A DNA stretch of 64,000 bases from Zipacnadum sp036504235 (GCA_036504235.1 DASXVN010000044.1:62001-126000); one strand, 5' to 3'. Positions 6,930 to 15,897 are shown, numbered from the stretch's first letter. Notes: generated from the sequence alone by a model not told the origin. Program-made: numbers and translations.

Positions 6930-9698
6930 ATGACCAAGTCCTCCTCTGACTACACACCCCTCTTCCGCCAGTGGGAATCTATCAAGCAGCAGCACCCTGG
7001 TGTGCTGGTGCTGTTCCGGTTGGGCGACTTTTATGAGATGTTTGGCGAGGACGCCCAAACCGGGGCGCGGGAGCTGGGGCTGGTTTTGACCTCGCGGGAG
7101 TGCGGGCCGGGCGGGCGGATTCCTATGTGCGGGCTGCCGCACCACGCCCTGCAGCGCTATCTGGTTACGCTGGTCCAGAAGGGCCACCGCGTCGCTCTGG
7201 CCGATCAGGTCGAGGACCCTAAGCAAGCCAAGGGCCTGGTGCGGCGCGAGGTCACCCGCGTGGTCAGCGCCGGGACCGTGCTGGAGGACAACCTGCTGGC
7301 CACCCCCCAGCACAACTACCTCGCCGCCGTGGCCCGCGCCGGGGAGCGCTACGGCCTGGCCCTGCTGGACATCTCCACCGGCGCGTTCCTGGTCACCGAG
7401 CCCGCGCCGGCCGCCACCCCGCCGCCGACCCAGCCGCTGCTGGACGCGCCCGCCCCGCTGGACCCCCAGTGGGCCGCGCTGCTGGAGGAACTCGCCCGCG
7501 TCTCGCCCGCCGAGGTGGTCCTGCCCCCGGAGCTGGCCGAGGACGCCGCCCTGTCCGCCGCGCTGGCCCAGAGCTTCCCCGGCCCGATCACCGTCTGCGC
7601 CGCCGAGCCGGATTGGCGCGGGCCGGCCGCCGAGTTGCGCGAGTTTTTCCACGTGGAGACGCTGGCCGGCTACGGCTGTGAGGACCTGCTCGCCGCCTCG
7701 GCGGCCGCCGCCCTGGCCCTGCGCTACGTGCGGGAGAACCACCTGCAGGCCCTCCCCCACCTGCAGGGCCTGTCCACCTACCACCGCGATCAGTTCATGG
7801 TCATTGACGCCACCACCCGGCGCAACCTGGAGTTGGTGCGGACCCTGCGCGACAATCAGGCCAAGGGCAGCCTCTTCTGGCTGCTGGACCGCACGCACAC
7901 CCCCATGGGCGCCCGGCAGCTCCGCGACTGGCTGCTGCAGCCGCTGCTGGTCCCGGAGGCCATCAACCGCCGCCTGGACGCGGTGGAGGAACTGCTGCAC
8001 TCCCGGGCCGCCGCCGACCGCCTGCGCGCCGCCCTCAAGCGCATCTACGACCTGGAGCGCCTCATCGGTCGCGCCGCCACCGGCACCGCCAACGCCCGCG
8101 ACCTCCGCGCCCTGGCCGACTCCCTACCGGTGCTGCCCGAGGTCCAGGAAATCCTGGCGGAGTGCCACAGCGAGTTGCTGAGGGGCTTGGGGGAGGAGAT
8201 CGGGGGACCGACCTCCGACACCGCCGATGACGCGCAAGACCAAATCTCCCCCTCCCTTAAGGGAGGGGGCCGGGGGGTAGGGCCGTTAGGCAACACCTTG
8301 CCCGACCTCGCCACCCTCCTCAACCGTTCCCTGGCCCTGGAGCCGCCGGCAACCCTCACCGAGGGCGGGCTGATCGCTCCCGGTTACTCGCCGGAGCTGG
8401 ATGAACTCCGCGCCCTGGCCGCCGGGGGACGCGAGTGGATCGCCCAGTTGCAGGAGCGCGAGCGCGAGCAGACCGGCATCCGCTCGCTCAAGGTCGGCTT
8501 CAACAAGGTCTTCGGCTACTACCTGGAGGTCAGCACGCCCAACGTCCCCCTGGTGCCCGAGACCTGGCAGCGCAAGCAGACCCTCACCAACGGCGAGCGC
8601 TACGTCACCCCGGAACTCAAGGAGCAGGAGGCCAAGGTCCTCGGCGCGCAGGAGCGCAGCCAGGGGCTGGAGTACGATCTGTTCTGCGAACTGCGCCTGG
8701 AGACTGCCCGGTACGCCCCGCAGGTCCTGGCCACCGCGCGCGCCCTGGCGGCGCTGGATGCCCTCCAGTCGCTGGCGCAGGTGGCGCTGGATTACCACTA
8801 CGCCCGGCCCACGGTGGACGACTCCGACCGGCTGGAGATCACCGCCGGCCGCCATCCCCTGGTCGAGCGCCTGCATGAGGAGGAGCCCTTCGTCCCCAAC
8901 GATGCGCACCTGGACTGCACGGAGAACCAACTGCTGGTGATCACCGGCCCCAATATGGCGGGGAAATCCACCTATCTGCGCCAGGTGGCGCTGATCGTGC
9001 TGCTGGCCCAGATGGGCAGCTTCGTCCCCGCCGCCGCCGCGCAGGTGGGGGTTGCCGACCGCATTTTCACCCGCGTAGGCGCCGGCGACGACCTCGCCGC
9101 GGGCCAGTCCACCTTCATGGTGGAGATGACCGAGGCGGCCAACATCCTGCATAACGCCACCGACCGCAGCCTGATTATCCTCGATGAAATCGGCCGCGGC
9201 ACCTCCACGTTCGACGGCCTCTCCCTGGCCTGGGCGATGGCGGAATATATCGTCCGCGAAATCCAGGCCAAGACCCTCTTCGCCACCCACTACCACCACC
9301 TCAACGAGCTGGCGGAGGTCCTCCCCCGCGTCCAGAACTACCGGATAGCGGTGAAGGACGAGGGCGACCGCCTGGTCTTCCTGCGCCGCATCATGCCCGG
9401 CGGCACGGACCGCAGCTACGGCATCCAGGTAGCCCGCCTGGCGGGCCTCCCCGAGCAGGTAATAGCCCGCGCGAAAGAGGTCCTGCACAGCCTCGAACAA
9501 GAGGACCTGGGCCGCGAAGTAACCCCCAGCAAAGAGGCCCTCCAAAAGGTAGCGCAACCGGTACAACTACACCTATTCGAGGCGGCCCCGGACCCGATAG
9601 TAGAGGAGCTAAAGGCGCTGAACCCAGATGAGATGACGCCGATGGAGGCGCTGGGGAAAGTTAAGGAATGGTGGGAGAAGGCGAGGAGGAGGTCATAG
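6930..9698 (+). CDS. mutS: DNA mismatch repair ATPase MutS
   Basis: The 922-residue protein recognises mismatches and starts repair. The N-terminal domain carries the Phe-Tyr-Glu mismatch-reading motif in LGDFYEMF and the IPMCGLPHHA segment. The C-terminal ABC ATPase has Walker A GPNMAGKST, Walker B LIILDEIGRGTST and the ATHYHHL switch. It is longer than the usual ~850-880 partly because a family A repeat is inserted in frame (residues 439-454), between the core helices and the segment LEPPATLTEGGLIAPGYS. No clear Shine-Dalgarno sequence precedes the ATG. mutL is not in the window. Confidence 0.97.
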   Translation: MTKSSSDYTPLFRQWESIKQQHPGVLVLFRLGDFYEMFGEDAQTGARELGLVLTSRECGPGGRIPMCGLPHHALQRYLVTLVQKGHRVALADQVEDPKQAKGLVRREVTRVVSAGTVLEDNLLATPQHNYLAAVARAGERYGLALLDISTGAFLVTEPAPAATPPPTQPLLDAPAPLDPQWAALLEELARVSPAEVVLPPELAEDAALSAALAQSFPGPITVCAAEPDWRGPAAELREFFHVETLAGYGCEDLLAASAAAALALRYVRENHLQALPHLQGLSTYHRDQFMVIDATTRRNLELVRTLRDNQAKGSLFWLLDRTHTPMGARQLRDWLLQPLLVPEAINRRLDAVEELLHSRAAADRLRAALKRIYDLERLIGRAATGTANARDLRALADSLPVLPEVQEILAECHSELLRGLGEEIGGPTSDTADDAQDQISPSLKGGGRGVGPLGNTLPDLATLLNRSLALEPPATLTEGGLIAPGYSPELDELRALAAGGREWIAQLQEREREQTGIRSLKVGFNKVFGYYLEVSTPNVPLVPETWQRKQTLTNGERYVTPELKEQEAKVLGAQERSQGLEYDLFCELRLETARYAPQVLATARALAALDALQSLAQVALDYHYARPTVDDSDRLEITAGRHPLVERLHEEEPFVPNDAHLDCTENQLLVITGPNMAGKSTYLRQVALIVLLAQMGSFVPAAAAQVGVADRIFTRVGAGDDLAAGQSTFMVEMTEAANILHNATDRSLIILDEIGRGTSTFDGLSLAWAMAEYIVREIQAKTLFATHYHHLNELAEVLPRVQNYRIAVKDEGDRLVFLRRIMPGGTDRSYGIQVARLAGLPEQVIARAKEVLHSLEQEDLGREVTPSKEALQKVAQPVQLHLFEAAPDPIVEELKALNPDEMTPMEALGKVKEWWEKARRRS
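8244..8288 (+). repeat. Family A palindromic repeat inserted in frame in mutS
   Basis: The DNA (CCCCCTCCCTTAAGGGAGGG, then GGCCGGGGGGTAGGGCCGTTAG) is the same element found between genes at 24855, 38806, 39747, 61977 and 63780. Here it is translated as ISPSLKGGGRGVGPLG without breaking the frame. Confidence 0.9.
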
Positions 9699-9785
9699 GA
9701 CGACGCGTGTGGGCCAATCCTCCGCCCGACGGCGACTGACCGCTAAGACTCAAACCGTATGAAATAGAGGGGTACGTATTAGGTT

Positions 9786-9815
9786 TTGACAGATTTCGCA
9801 GAAGGCGCTTACCAT
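9786..9815 (+). promoter_or_regulatory. Possible promoter upstream of the AlbA_2 gene
   Basis: TTGACA at 9786-9791 and TACCAT at 9810-9815 with an 18-base spacer. The -35 is perfect but the -10 is weak. The gene starts at about 9905. Confidence 0.45.
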
Positions 9816-9904
9816 GGGAAGGTCAGTCGCGCACAACTCCCCCGCATCTGGGGCGCAGTCGTGCACCAAGACGACACCTAGTCACCCAAGGGAGCGTGAG
9901 AAAG

Positions 9905-11047
9905 ATGGACTGGCTCTTTCCAAAGGGTATTGAGAACATCAGCTTTGAGGAACTGAAGAGAAAGCTGCTGGACGTCCCGGAGAGCCTCTACGTGGAGTAC
10001 AAGGGGCCGGAAACGGCAGCTAAGAAAGACGACCTGGGCAAGGCCATCGCGGCTCTCGCCAACACCCACGGCGGCTGGCTGTTCGTCGGCATCGAGGCGG
10101 ACCCGGACAACGAGAACAAGCCGAAGCCGGAAGGCTTCACCGGGGTCGCCCGGGCTCTGTCCCTGGCCGACCGATTCCACGACATAGCCAGAGGCCAACT
10201 GGACCCGGGACCGCATGTTGAGGTGGTATCCATCGCCGTGGGTCCCGAGGAACAATCCAACCGCATTGTTGCGGTTCACGTCGAGGAGAGCGACGACCCG
10301 CCCCTTATCAAGCGGTTGGACGGAAGAGTCTACGTGCGGGCAGGAGCCGCAAGCTCGCCTCTAAAGGAGGAATTCCTCCGGGACCGGGCCGAGCTCGAGG
10401 CGCTGTACGAAAAGGCGCGCCGCAATCAGTCCCTGGTGGAGGAACGGCTGAGCAGCCACGGGAAGGGCGGGTGGCTGATAGACAAGCTGCGGGAGAGACG
10501 AGACAGTTCTCCGCTGCTACCCGACGGGAACCAGAGAGCGGTCGCAGGGGATGACTGGTTTGTGGCGGTCGTTTACCCGTATTCCGCCTCGTTCCGCTTG
10601 CCCGAGGCCACTGAAGTCCGCGACGACAACACGGGCCAAGTGGGGCCAAAGCTGCGGTCGCTGCACAAAGTGGAGGGGCCATTCGGCGAGGTGCGTTTTG
10701 CTGACCAGCACACGCCAGTGTACTTGGGCGACAACTTCCCCAAGGGGCTTCTTGTGAACGTCTACGGGCACGTAGCCGTCGGTCGGCTGCTCGAACACAA
10801 CCCGCAGTACTTCGTACGCCGAGACACTCCAGAGGTCCTGGCGGCTTCACAGCAGGCCTACGACGACGAGCAGTATTTCGGCCGCGCCGGGCTTCTGATT
10901 AGATTGCGCTTTGAGGGGCGAGAGGTCAGGATCGAGCGCGTCACCACCGCGCCGTTGTTGGGATCGCTGGACATCGACGGGATCATTGCAGAGATAGATC
11001 GGGGGCTTGGGGGCAAGGACCAGGGTCCCCGGCAGCCCCGCGGATAG
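9905..11047 (+). CDS. AlbA_2 (Schlafen-type, divergent AAA_4) domain protein
   Basis: The 380-residue product begins with an AlbA_2/SLFN-like domain: LYVEYKGPETAAKKDDLGKA is followed by LANTHGGWLFVGI and later ERSDDPPLI-like and GRVYVRAGAAS segments. This domain occurs in putative transcription regulators, nucleases and defence proteins. Residues about 190-380 are unlike any family I recognise. The ATG at 9905 is preferred over the GTG at 9896 because GGGAG lies at a workable distance only from the ATG. It stands alone with its own possible promoter and lies in the accessory block. Confidence 0.7.
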   Translation: MDWLFPKGIENISFEELKRKLLDVPESLYVEYKGPETAAKKDDLGKAIAALANTHGGWLFVGIEADPDNENKPKPEGFTGVARALSLADRFHDIARGQLDPGPHVEVVSIAVGPEEQSNRIVAVHVEESDDPPLIKRLDGRVYVRAGAASSPLKEEFLRDRAELEALYEKARRNQSLVEERLSSHGKGGWLIDKLRERRDSSPLLPDGNQRAVAGDDWFVAVVYPYSASFRLPEATEVRDDNTGQVGPKLRSLHKVEGPFGEVRFADQHTPVYLGDNFPKGLLVNVYGHVAVGRLLEHNPQYFVRRDTPEVLAASQQAYDDEQYFGRAGLLIRLRFEGREVRIERVTTAPLLGSLDIDGIIAEIDRGLGGKDQGPRQPRG

Positions 11048-11246
11048 AGCCGGAAGCGGACGAACAATGACATCTTCAGCGCGGAGGCGTGCGGCTCACA
11101 ACTGGTGGTCCCAATGTCAGAATTACCTAGAGGAGAGTCCGCAAGCGCAGAGAATATAAAGACGAAGACGCTTAATGCCGTCTCCGCGCACAGGGACGCC
11201 AGGCGACGCGCGACGGAAACCATCCATAGTCGGGAGCGTGATTCTC

Positions 11247-12002
11247 GTGCAGTGTCCGCGTTGTGGCTACGCGATGAGCGACCTAGACCTAACGTGCCCC
11301 CGTTGCGCCAAGTACCCCTCTCTGGCCGGTGAGCAAGCCCCGCGCCCGACTCCGCCGCCGCGGACCACGCCAGCCAGAGCATTCCACAGGCAAGTCCTCG
11401 CCATCCTGGCCGCCGCAGTCGCCGGAGTCCTCGTTGTAGGGACCATCGTCGCGCTGTCCGGAGGGCATGCCCAGAGACCGCAACCCAGTGCCCCCACTCC
11501 TCCACCGGCGCCGCGGAGCAGTGGCCCACCGCAGCAGTCACCGCATGCAGTGACGCCACCGGCGCGTCCTGCACCGAGGCCCGCGCCCTACGTTCCGGCG
11601 GTCGCCCCGCCGACCTCGGTGCCTACCCCGCCGGACACGGGCGCCGGCTTTGTCGGCGCGACGCGTGCTTACAGCCCCCCTCCCCCGACGCCGCCCCCGC
11701 TGCCCCGGCCGCCCCTGACGAAGACACAAGAGAAATGGAACCAGCGTGGCGGCCCGTGGTTAGGCATGACCTTCACGGAGTTCAGCGAGTGCACAGGCGT
11801 AACCGCCTTTGACCAAGTTTACCACAAGGATGCCATCGCGGAGGAGAAAGACTTCGTGTACTACGGTGGCTGGCAACTGGTGTGGGTGCCCGGAGGGGAA
11901 GGCGGCGTCCGCACGGTTCGCAAGTATCGGTTACCTGGCGGCGGCGTGCAGGGGGAGTTCCGTACCTCCCAGAGGGTACTGACGGAAATCAACAAGTGGT
12001 GA
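11247..12002 (+). CDS. Zinc-ribbon, single-pass membrane protein with Pro-rich linker
   Basis: About 251 residues. An N-terminal zinc ribbon (CPRCGY then TCPRC) is followed by one transmembrane segment (ILAAAVAGVLVVGTIVALSG), a long Pro/Ala-rich linker, and a C-terminal domain of about 90 residues with GGPWLGMTFTEF and YYGGWQLVWVPGG. The ribbon is probably cytoplasmic and the C-terminal domain outside. The GTG at 11247 is favoured because GGGAG precedes it by 8-9 bases; other starts upstream are possible. The C-terminal domain looks like a small sensing or binding module but no family is recognised. Confidence 0.6.
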   Translation: MQCPRCGYAMSDLDLTCPRCAKYPSLAGEQAPRPTPPPRTTPARAFHRQVLAILAAAVAGVLVVGTIVALSGGHAQRPQPSAPTPPPAPRSSGPPQQSPHAVTPPARPAPRPAPYVPAVAPPTSVPTPPDTGAGFVGATRAYSPPPPTPPPLPRPPLTKTQEKWNQRGGPWLGMTFTEFSECTGVTAFDQVYHKDAIAEEKDFVYYGGWQLVWVPGGEGGVRTVRKYRLPGGGVQGEFRTSQRVLTEINKW

Positions 12003-12085
12003 TAGTGATTCGGGGGACACCAGATTCGGGCGACACCATCCCTACCTCGGCGATGATCTCCCCCGGTGACCGCCGCCACGTCTTA

Positions 12086-12160
12086 CCTCACCCGCCTTCG
12101 CTAAAGCTACGGCGGGCAAGCCCCTAACCCCTCTCCCCGCGCGGACTGGGGAGAGGGGGA
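12086..12160. repeat. Palindromic repeat, family C
   Basis: The block starts CCTCACCCGCCTTCGCTAAA and runs through GCTACGGCGGGCAAGCCCCT to a CTCTCCCC...GGGGAGAG hairpin. An almost identical copy lies at 14552-14626 and a partial one at 12756-12806, so this family brackets DUF559 and recQ. The rest of 12003-12239 holds no gene that I can support. Confidence 0.85.
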
Positions 12161-12239
12161 TTACGTTTGGGGCTTTGGAGAAGCGGCGCGAGTTGACCGG
12201 AGCTGGGTCGCTCGGAACCATTGGGCTCACTTACCTACC

Positions 12240-12797
12240 ATGAACAACGGAGAGAGCTGGGACAACCGGAAGACCGATCTGCTTCAGCCACTGACTGACG
12301 CAGAAGGCACCCCTCTCCCCAGACCGCGCGGCGCGGGCGCGGGGGGAGGGGCCGGGGGAGGGGAATCCGGCGGCCGCAAGCCGCCAGGGCCCGCCACCGT
12401 CCGCGAGGTCGCTTCCCGCGAGAAGGTCCTCTTCGCCCGCGAGCAGCGCCGCCAGCCTACGCAGATGGAGGCGCGGCTCTGGCAGCGGCTGCGCGGCGAG
12501 CGGCTGGGGTTCCGCTTCCGGCGGCAGCATCCCGTCGGCGATTTCGTCCTGGATTTCTACTGCCCCGAGGCGAAGCTGGCCGTGGAGCTTGACGGCCCCC
12601 ACCACCAGCGCCAGGCCACCTACGACCAGTGGCGCACGGAAGAGCTGGCCCGCGCCGGGATCGAGGTGCTGAGGATTCCCGAATGCAACGCGCGGGAGAG
12701 GCTAGACGAAGTGCTCGGGCGAATCAGAATACGGTGTGGCGAGCGTACCGTTCTGCCTCACCCGCCTTCGCTGAAGCTACGGCGGGCAAGCCCCTAA
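12240..12797 (+). CDS. DUF559 (Vsr/restriction-endonuclease-like fold) protein with repeat-derived ends
   Basis: The 185-residue protein has a DUF559 core at about residues 58-170: ARLWQRLRGERLGFRFRRQH, FVLDFYCPEAKLAVELDGPH and GIEVLRIPE. The Asp and Glu-x-Asp positions and fold relate it to very-short-patch-repair endonucleases; the substrate is unknown. Residues about 23-46 (TPLPRPRGAGAGGGAGGG) are coded by a B-like repeat and the last 13 (PHPPSLKLRRASP) by a family C repeat, which also supplies the stop codon. No strong ribosome site precedes 12240, so the true start could be nearer the core. Confidence 0.72.
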   Translation: MNNGESWDNRKTDLLQPLTDAEGTPLPRPRGAGAGGGAGGGESGGRKPPGPATVREVASREKVLFAREQRRQPTQMEARLWQRLRGERLGFRFRRQHPVGDFVLDFYCPEAKLAVELDGPHHQRQATYDQWRTEELARAGIEVLRIPECNARERLDEVLGRIRIRCGERTVLPHPPSLKLRRASP

Positions 12798-12806
12798 CCC
12801 TCCCCC
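12756..12806 (+). repeat. Family C repeat, partial copy forming the DUF559 C-terminus
   Basis: It begins CCTCACCCGCCTTCGCTGAA and continues into CCCCTAACCCTCCCCC. Compared with 12086-12160 the right half of the hairpin is missing. Its first part is translated as the end of the DUF559 protein. Confidence 0.85.
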
Positions 12807-12835
12807 CTGACAGCGCCGCGCCGGGGGTGTACAAT
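12807..12835 (+). promoter_or_regulatory. Promoter of recQ
   Basis: CTGACA at 12807-12812 and TACAAT at 12830-12835 are 17 bases apart, with TG immediately before the -10. The predicted transcript would begin near 12842, about 30 bases before the recQ reading frame opens. Confidence 0.7.
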
Positions 12836-12869
12836 GCCCTCTCTACCTATCTCCCCCATCGCGCGGTGA

Positions 12870-14531
12870 ATTTCCCTGGACCACCTTACCGACCAACCTA
12901 CTCCCCTGGACCTGCTGCATACCGTCTTCGGCTACCCCTCCTTTCGGGGCGAGCAGGAGGCGGTGATTGAGCACGTTACCGCCGGGGGCGAGGCGCTGGT
13001 GGTTATGCCTACCGGCGGCGGCAAGTCGCTTTGCTACCAGATCCCCTCGCTCCTGCGCCCCGGTGTGGGGGTGGTGGTGTCGCCGCTGATCGCCCTGATG
13101 CGCGACCAGGTGCTGGCCCTGCGCGAGAAGGGCGTGCGGGCGGCGGCGCTTAACTCCTCGCTGGACGCTGCCGAGGCCGCGGAGGTCGAGCAGGCGGCCC
13201 GGCGCGGCGAGCTGGACCTGCTTTACGTCGCCCCCGAGCGCCTGACCACCGAGCGGATGCTGCGCCTGCTGGAGCAGATGCCGGTGGCCCTGTTCGCCAT
13301 TGACGAGGCGCACTGCGTCTCACAGTGGGGGCACGACTTCCGGCCCGACTACCTGGGGCTGTCGGTGCTGCACGAGCGCTTCCCCGACGTCCCCCGCCTG
13401 GCCCTCACCGCCACCGCCGACGAGCGCACGCGCCGCGAGATCATCACCCGGCTGGAGCTGGGCGGCGGGCGCGCCTTCGTGGGGGGCTTCGACCGGCCCA
13501 ATATCCGCTACACCATCGTCCCCAAGCACCAGTCCAAGCACGAACTGCTCCGCTTCCTGCGCCGCCGGCACCCGCGCCACGCGGGGATCGTCTACTGCCT
13601 CTCGCGCAAGAAGACGGAGCAGATCGCGGACTGGCTGAACGAGCAAGGGCGGACGGCCATCCCCTACCACGCCGGGCTGGACGCCACCACGCGCCGGCGG
13701 CACCAGGACCGCTTCCTGCACGAGGAGGGGCTGATCGTCGTCGCTACGATCGCCTTCGGCCTGGGGATAGACAAGCCGGATATCCGCTTCGTGGCGCACC
13801 TGGACCTGCCCAAGAGCGTGGAGGCGTACTACCAGGAGACGGGCCGCGCCGGGCGCGACGGCCTGCCCGCGGACGCCTGGATGGCCTTCGGCAAGGGCGA
13901 CATTATGATGCAGCGCCAGTGGATTGACGAGTCGGAGGCGGACAACATCCACAAGCGGCTGGCCCTGGAGAAACTGCGCTCCCTGGTGCGGCTCTGTGAG
14001 GCCCGGACCTGCCGCCGGAAGATGCTGCTGGAGTACTTCGGCGAGGAGCATCCGGAGAACTGCGGCAACTGCGACAACTGTGGCGAGGCGCCGGACGCCT
14101 CCCTACCGCCGCTCACGGCCCGCGAGCTCCGAGCCGAGCGAAGGCGGGAGCCCCAGCGCGAGGCGCCGCGCCCCGCGGCTCCAGAGGGAGAGCTGTGGGA
14201 GGCGCTGCGCGCGCTCCGGCTGCAACTAGCCAAGGAAATCGGCCAGCCGGCCTTCTGCGTCTTCCACGACAGCACCCTGCGCGAAATGGCCCGGCAGCAG
14301 CCGCAGGACGAGGAAGCCCTGCTGGCCCTCTCCGGGGTAGGACCGTCCAAGCTGGAGAAGTTCGGGGAGGCGTTCCTGGAGGTGCTGAGGCGGGGCGGGG
14401 AAGCCAAGGCAAACGGAAGTCCGGCGCAAGCTCCCGGCCGGGAAGTCGTGGTTGTCTACGATGAACCCCCGCGGGACGAGGAAGATGCCTGGGAGAACCA
14501 GGAAGCCGATCTGTTTGAGCAAGAGTGGTGA
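12870..14531 (+). CDS. recQ: ATP-dependent DNA helicase RecQ
   Basis: A 3'-5' helicase for recombination and fork repair. Visible motifs are LLHTVFGYPSFRGEQ (motif 0), MPTGGGKSLCYQ (Walker A), IDEAHCVSQWGHDF (DEAH), the QETGRAGRDG motif VI, four zinc cysteines ending CGNCDNC, and a C-terminal HRDC domain (ALLALSGVGPSKLEKFGEAF). Between the zinc region and HRDC only a ~40-residue Arg/Pro-rich linker remains, so the RQC winged helix seems absent. The conserved N-terminus begins upstream of the first GTG (12963), yet no ATG, GTG or TTG exists in frame after the stop at 12867. ATT 12870 or CTG 12876 or 12906 must serve, or an upstream indel has occurred. Confidence 0.93.
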   Translation: MSLDHLTDQPTPLDLLHTVFGYPSFRGEQEAVIEHVTAGGEALVVMPTGGGKSLCYQIPSLLRPGVGVVVSPLIALMRDQVLALREKGVRAAALNSSLDAAEAAEVEQAARRGELDLLYVAPERLTTERMLRLLEQMPVALFAIDEAHCVSQWGHDFRPDYLGLSVLHERFPDVPRLALTATADERTRREIITRLELGGGRAFVGGFDRPNIRYTIVPKHQSKHELLRFLRRRHPRHAGIVYCLSRKKTEQIADWLNEQGRTAIPYHAGLDATTRRRHQDRFLHEEGLIVVATIAFGLGIDKPDIRFVAHLDLPKSVEAYYQETGRAGRDGLPADAWMAFGKGDIMMQRQWIDESEADNIHKRLALEKLRSLVRLCEARTCRRKMLLEYFGEEHPENCGNCDNCGEAPDASLPPLTARELRAERRREPQREAPRPAAPEGELWEALRALRLQLAKEIGQPAFCVFHDSTLREMARQQPQDEEALLALSGVGPSKLEKFGEAFLEVLRRGGEAKANGSPAQAPGREVVVVYDEPPRDEEDAWENQEADLFEQEW

Positions 14532-14551
14532 GGGTTGGCGTTACGTTTCTA

Positions 14552-14626
14552 CCTCACCCGCCTTCGCTAAAGCTACGGCGGGCAAGCCCCTAACCCCTCT
14601 CCCCGCGCGGACTGGGGAGAGGGGGA
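14552..14626. repeat. Palindromic repeat, family C
   Basis: Nearly identical to 12086-12160, including CGCGCGGACTGGGGAGAGGG in its right half. It separates recQ from the convergent gene at 14650-15897. Confidence 0.85.
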
Positions 14627-14649
14627 TTACGTTCGTCGTTAGGACGAGG

Positions 14650-15897
14650 CTACTCGCCCGCCGTGCCTCCTCCCCACTCCCCCGCGCTGACCTGGTGCAG
14701 CGGGCGGCGGTCGGCGGTCGGTTCGCGAGTGGGCGTGGGCGGGAAGCTCACGCCCGGAATCTCGCCGAGAACCCCCCAGCTTTTGTTCTCGAGCAGCGGC
14801 CGCGCGCCGGACTGGTCAATCGCCCTATCGCCGACCACCGTGCAGATCGTCTCGATGTCCTTCATGCTGATCCCCGCCTGCTCACTCCACAGCCACTCGC
14901 GCAACTGATCCAGGTGCGCGCGCAGGGCCTCCTGTGCCTCCTCGGTAGTGGTGGAGCCGCGCAGGGACGTGGTCAGGGGCGCCAGCACCAGCTTGTGGAG
15001 GGTCTTCCACAGCTCCGGGGCGCTCTGCACGCTACTCAGATCGCTGAAGAAATGCGGCAGGGTGCGGACCTCCAGCAGGATGAAGCTGGGCTCGGTGACC
15101 GGCTCGCCGGTGTCCGCCCAGGTGATGTAGGGCGAGGTGCTGCCCTCGGCGGGGACCTTCAGGTACTTCTCCCAGTCCTCCCACTTGTAGGTCTGCTCGA
15201 CGCCGTTCACCTTGCGTGAGAGCTGGTTGCCGGCGTCGGTGATCAGCAGGTAGCGGGCGAAACGCATCTCCTTCATCTGGGTGTCGGCGGAGACCTCGAA
15301 GTTGACGGCCATGGGTACCGCCTGCGCCGGGCCTAGCGAGCCGAAGACGCCCTCGAAGATGTCCTGGTAGGTGAACAGCGGCGAGCCGGCGGCGGCGAAG
15401 CTGCCCAGAACCTCCGAGGAGGTGGCGCGCTCAGCGAGCGTGCGCAGGGCGGGGAGGATGCCGCCGTTGGCCACCGGCACGGTCCGCAGGCTGATCTTGA
15501 GCTTGGGCTGCAGGGGCGCGCCGGACTTGGTGATCACCGGTAGCCAGGGAGTGCACTGCAGGCGCATCTGGGGCAGGCGCGGGCGGTCCGGCCTGACCTC
15601 GCCCCAGGCCACCGGCGTCTGGAAGCTGTTCTCGCCGTAGTCCAGTTGCAGGGTGACGAAGAGGTCCTTGGCGCCCTTGTTGCCGGTGAAGAGGCTGGTC
15701 AGCCAGCCGGGGCGGGTGGGGGTAAGCTGGGCCTGCACCAGGCGCACCGCGAAGTACCCCTCCCCGGCGTTAACCGGCTCCGTCTGCGCCGCCGAGCGAA
15801 ACCACAGCCCGGCCCGGTTGATCTCCGGCCCCGCGTCCTCGGCCAAAGCCGCGCCGGCGAGCAGGAATACGAGCAGTCCCATCAGAGCGATACGCAT
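14650..15897 (-). CDS. Secreted protein of unknown function
   Basis: The 415-residue product starts with a signal peptide (MRIALMGLLVFLLAGAALAE) and is otherwise soluble, so it is probably periplasmic or secreted. The middle is rich in beta-like segments (FAVRLVQAQL, LFVTLQLDYG, PKLKISLRTV) and the last 100 residues are more helical. I recognise no domain, catalytic motif or repeat. The ATG at 15897 has a good GGGAGG upstream. The gene downstream is convergent recQ; a family F repeat separates it from the H-X9-DG gene. Confidence 0.65.
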   Translation of the reverse strand: MRIALMGLLVFLLAGAALAEDAGPEINRAGLWFRSAAQTEPVNAGEGYFAVRLVQAQLTPTRPGWLTSLFTGNKGAKDLFVTLQLDYGENSFQTPVAWGEVRPDRPRLPQMRLQCTPWLPVITKSGAPLQPKLKISLRTVPVANGGILPALRTLAERATSSEVLGSFAAAGSPLFTYQDIFEGVFGSLGPAQAVPMAVNFEVSADTQMKEMRFARYLLITDAGNQLSRKVNGVEQTYKWEDWEKYLKVPAEGSTSPYITWADTGEPVTEPSFILLEVRTLPHFFSDLSSVQSAPELWKTLHKLVLAPLTTSLRGSTTTEEAQEALRAHLDQLREWLWSEQAGISMKDIETICTVVGDRAIDQSGARPLLENKSWGVLGEIPGVSFPPTPTREPTADRRPLHQVSAGEWGGGTAGE

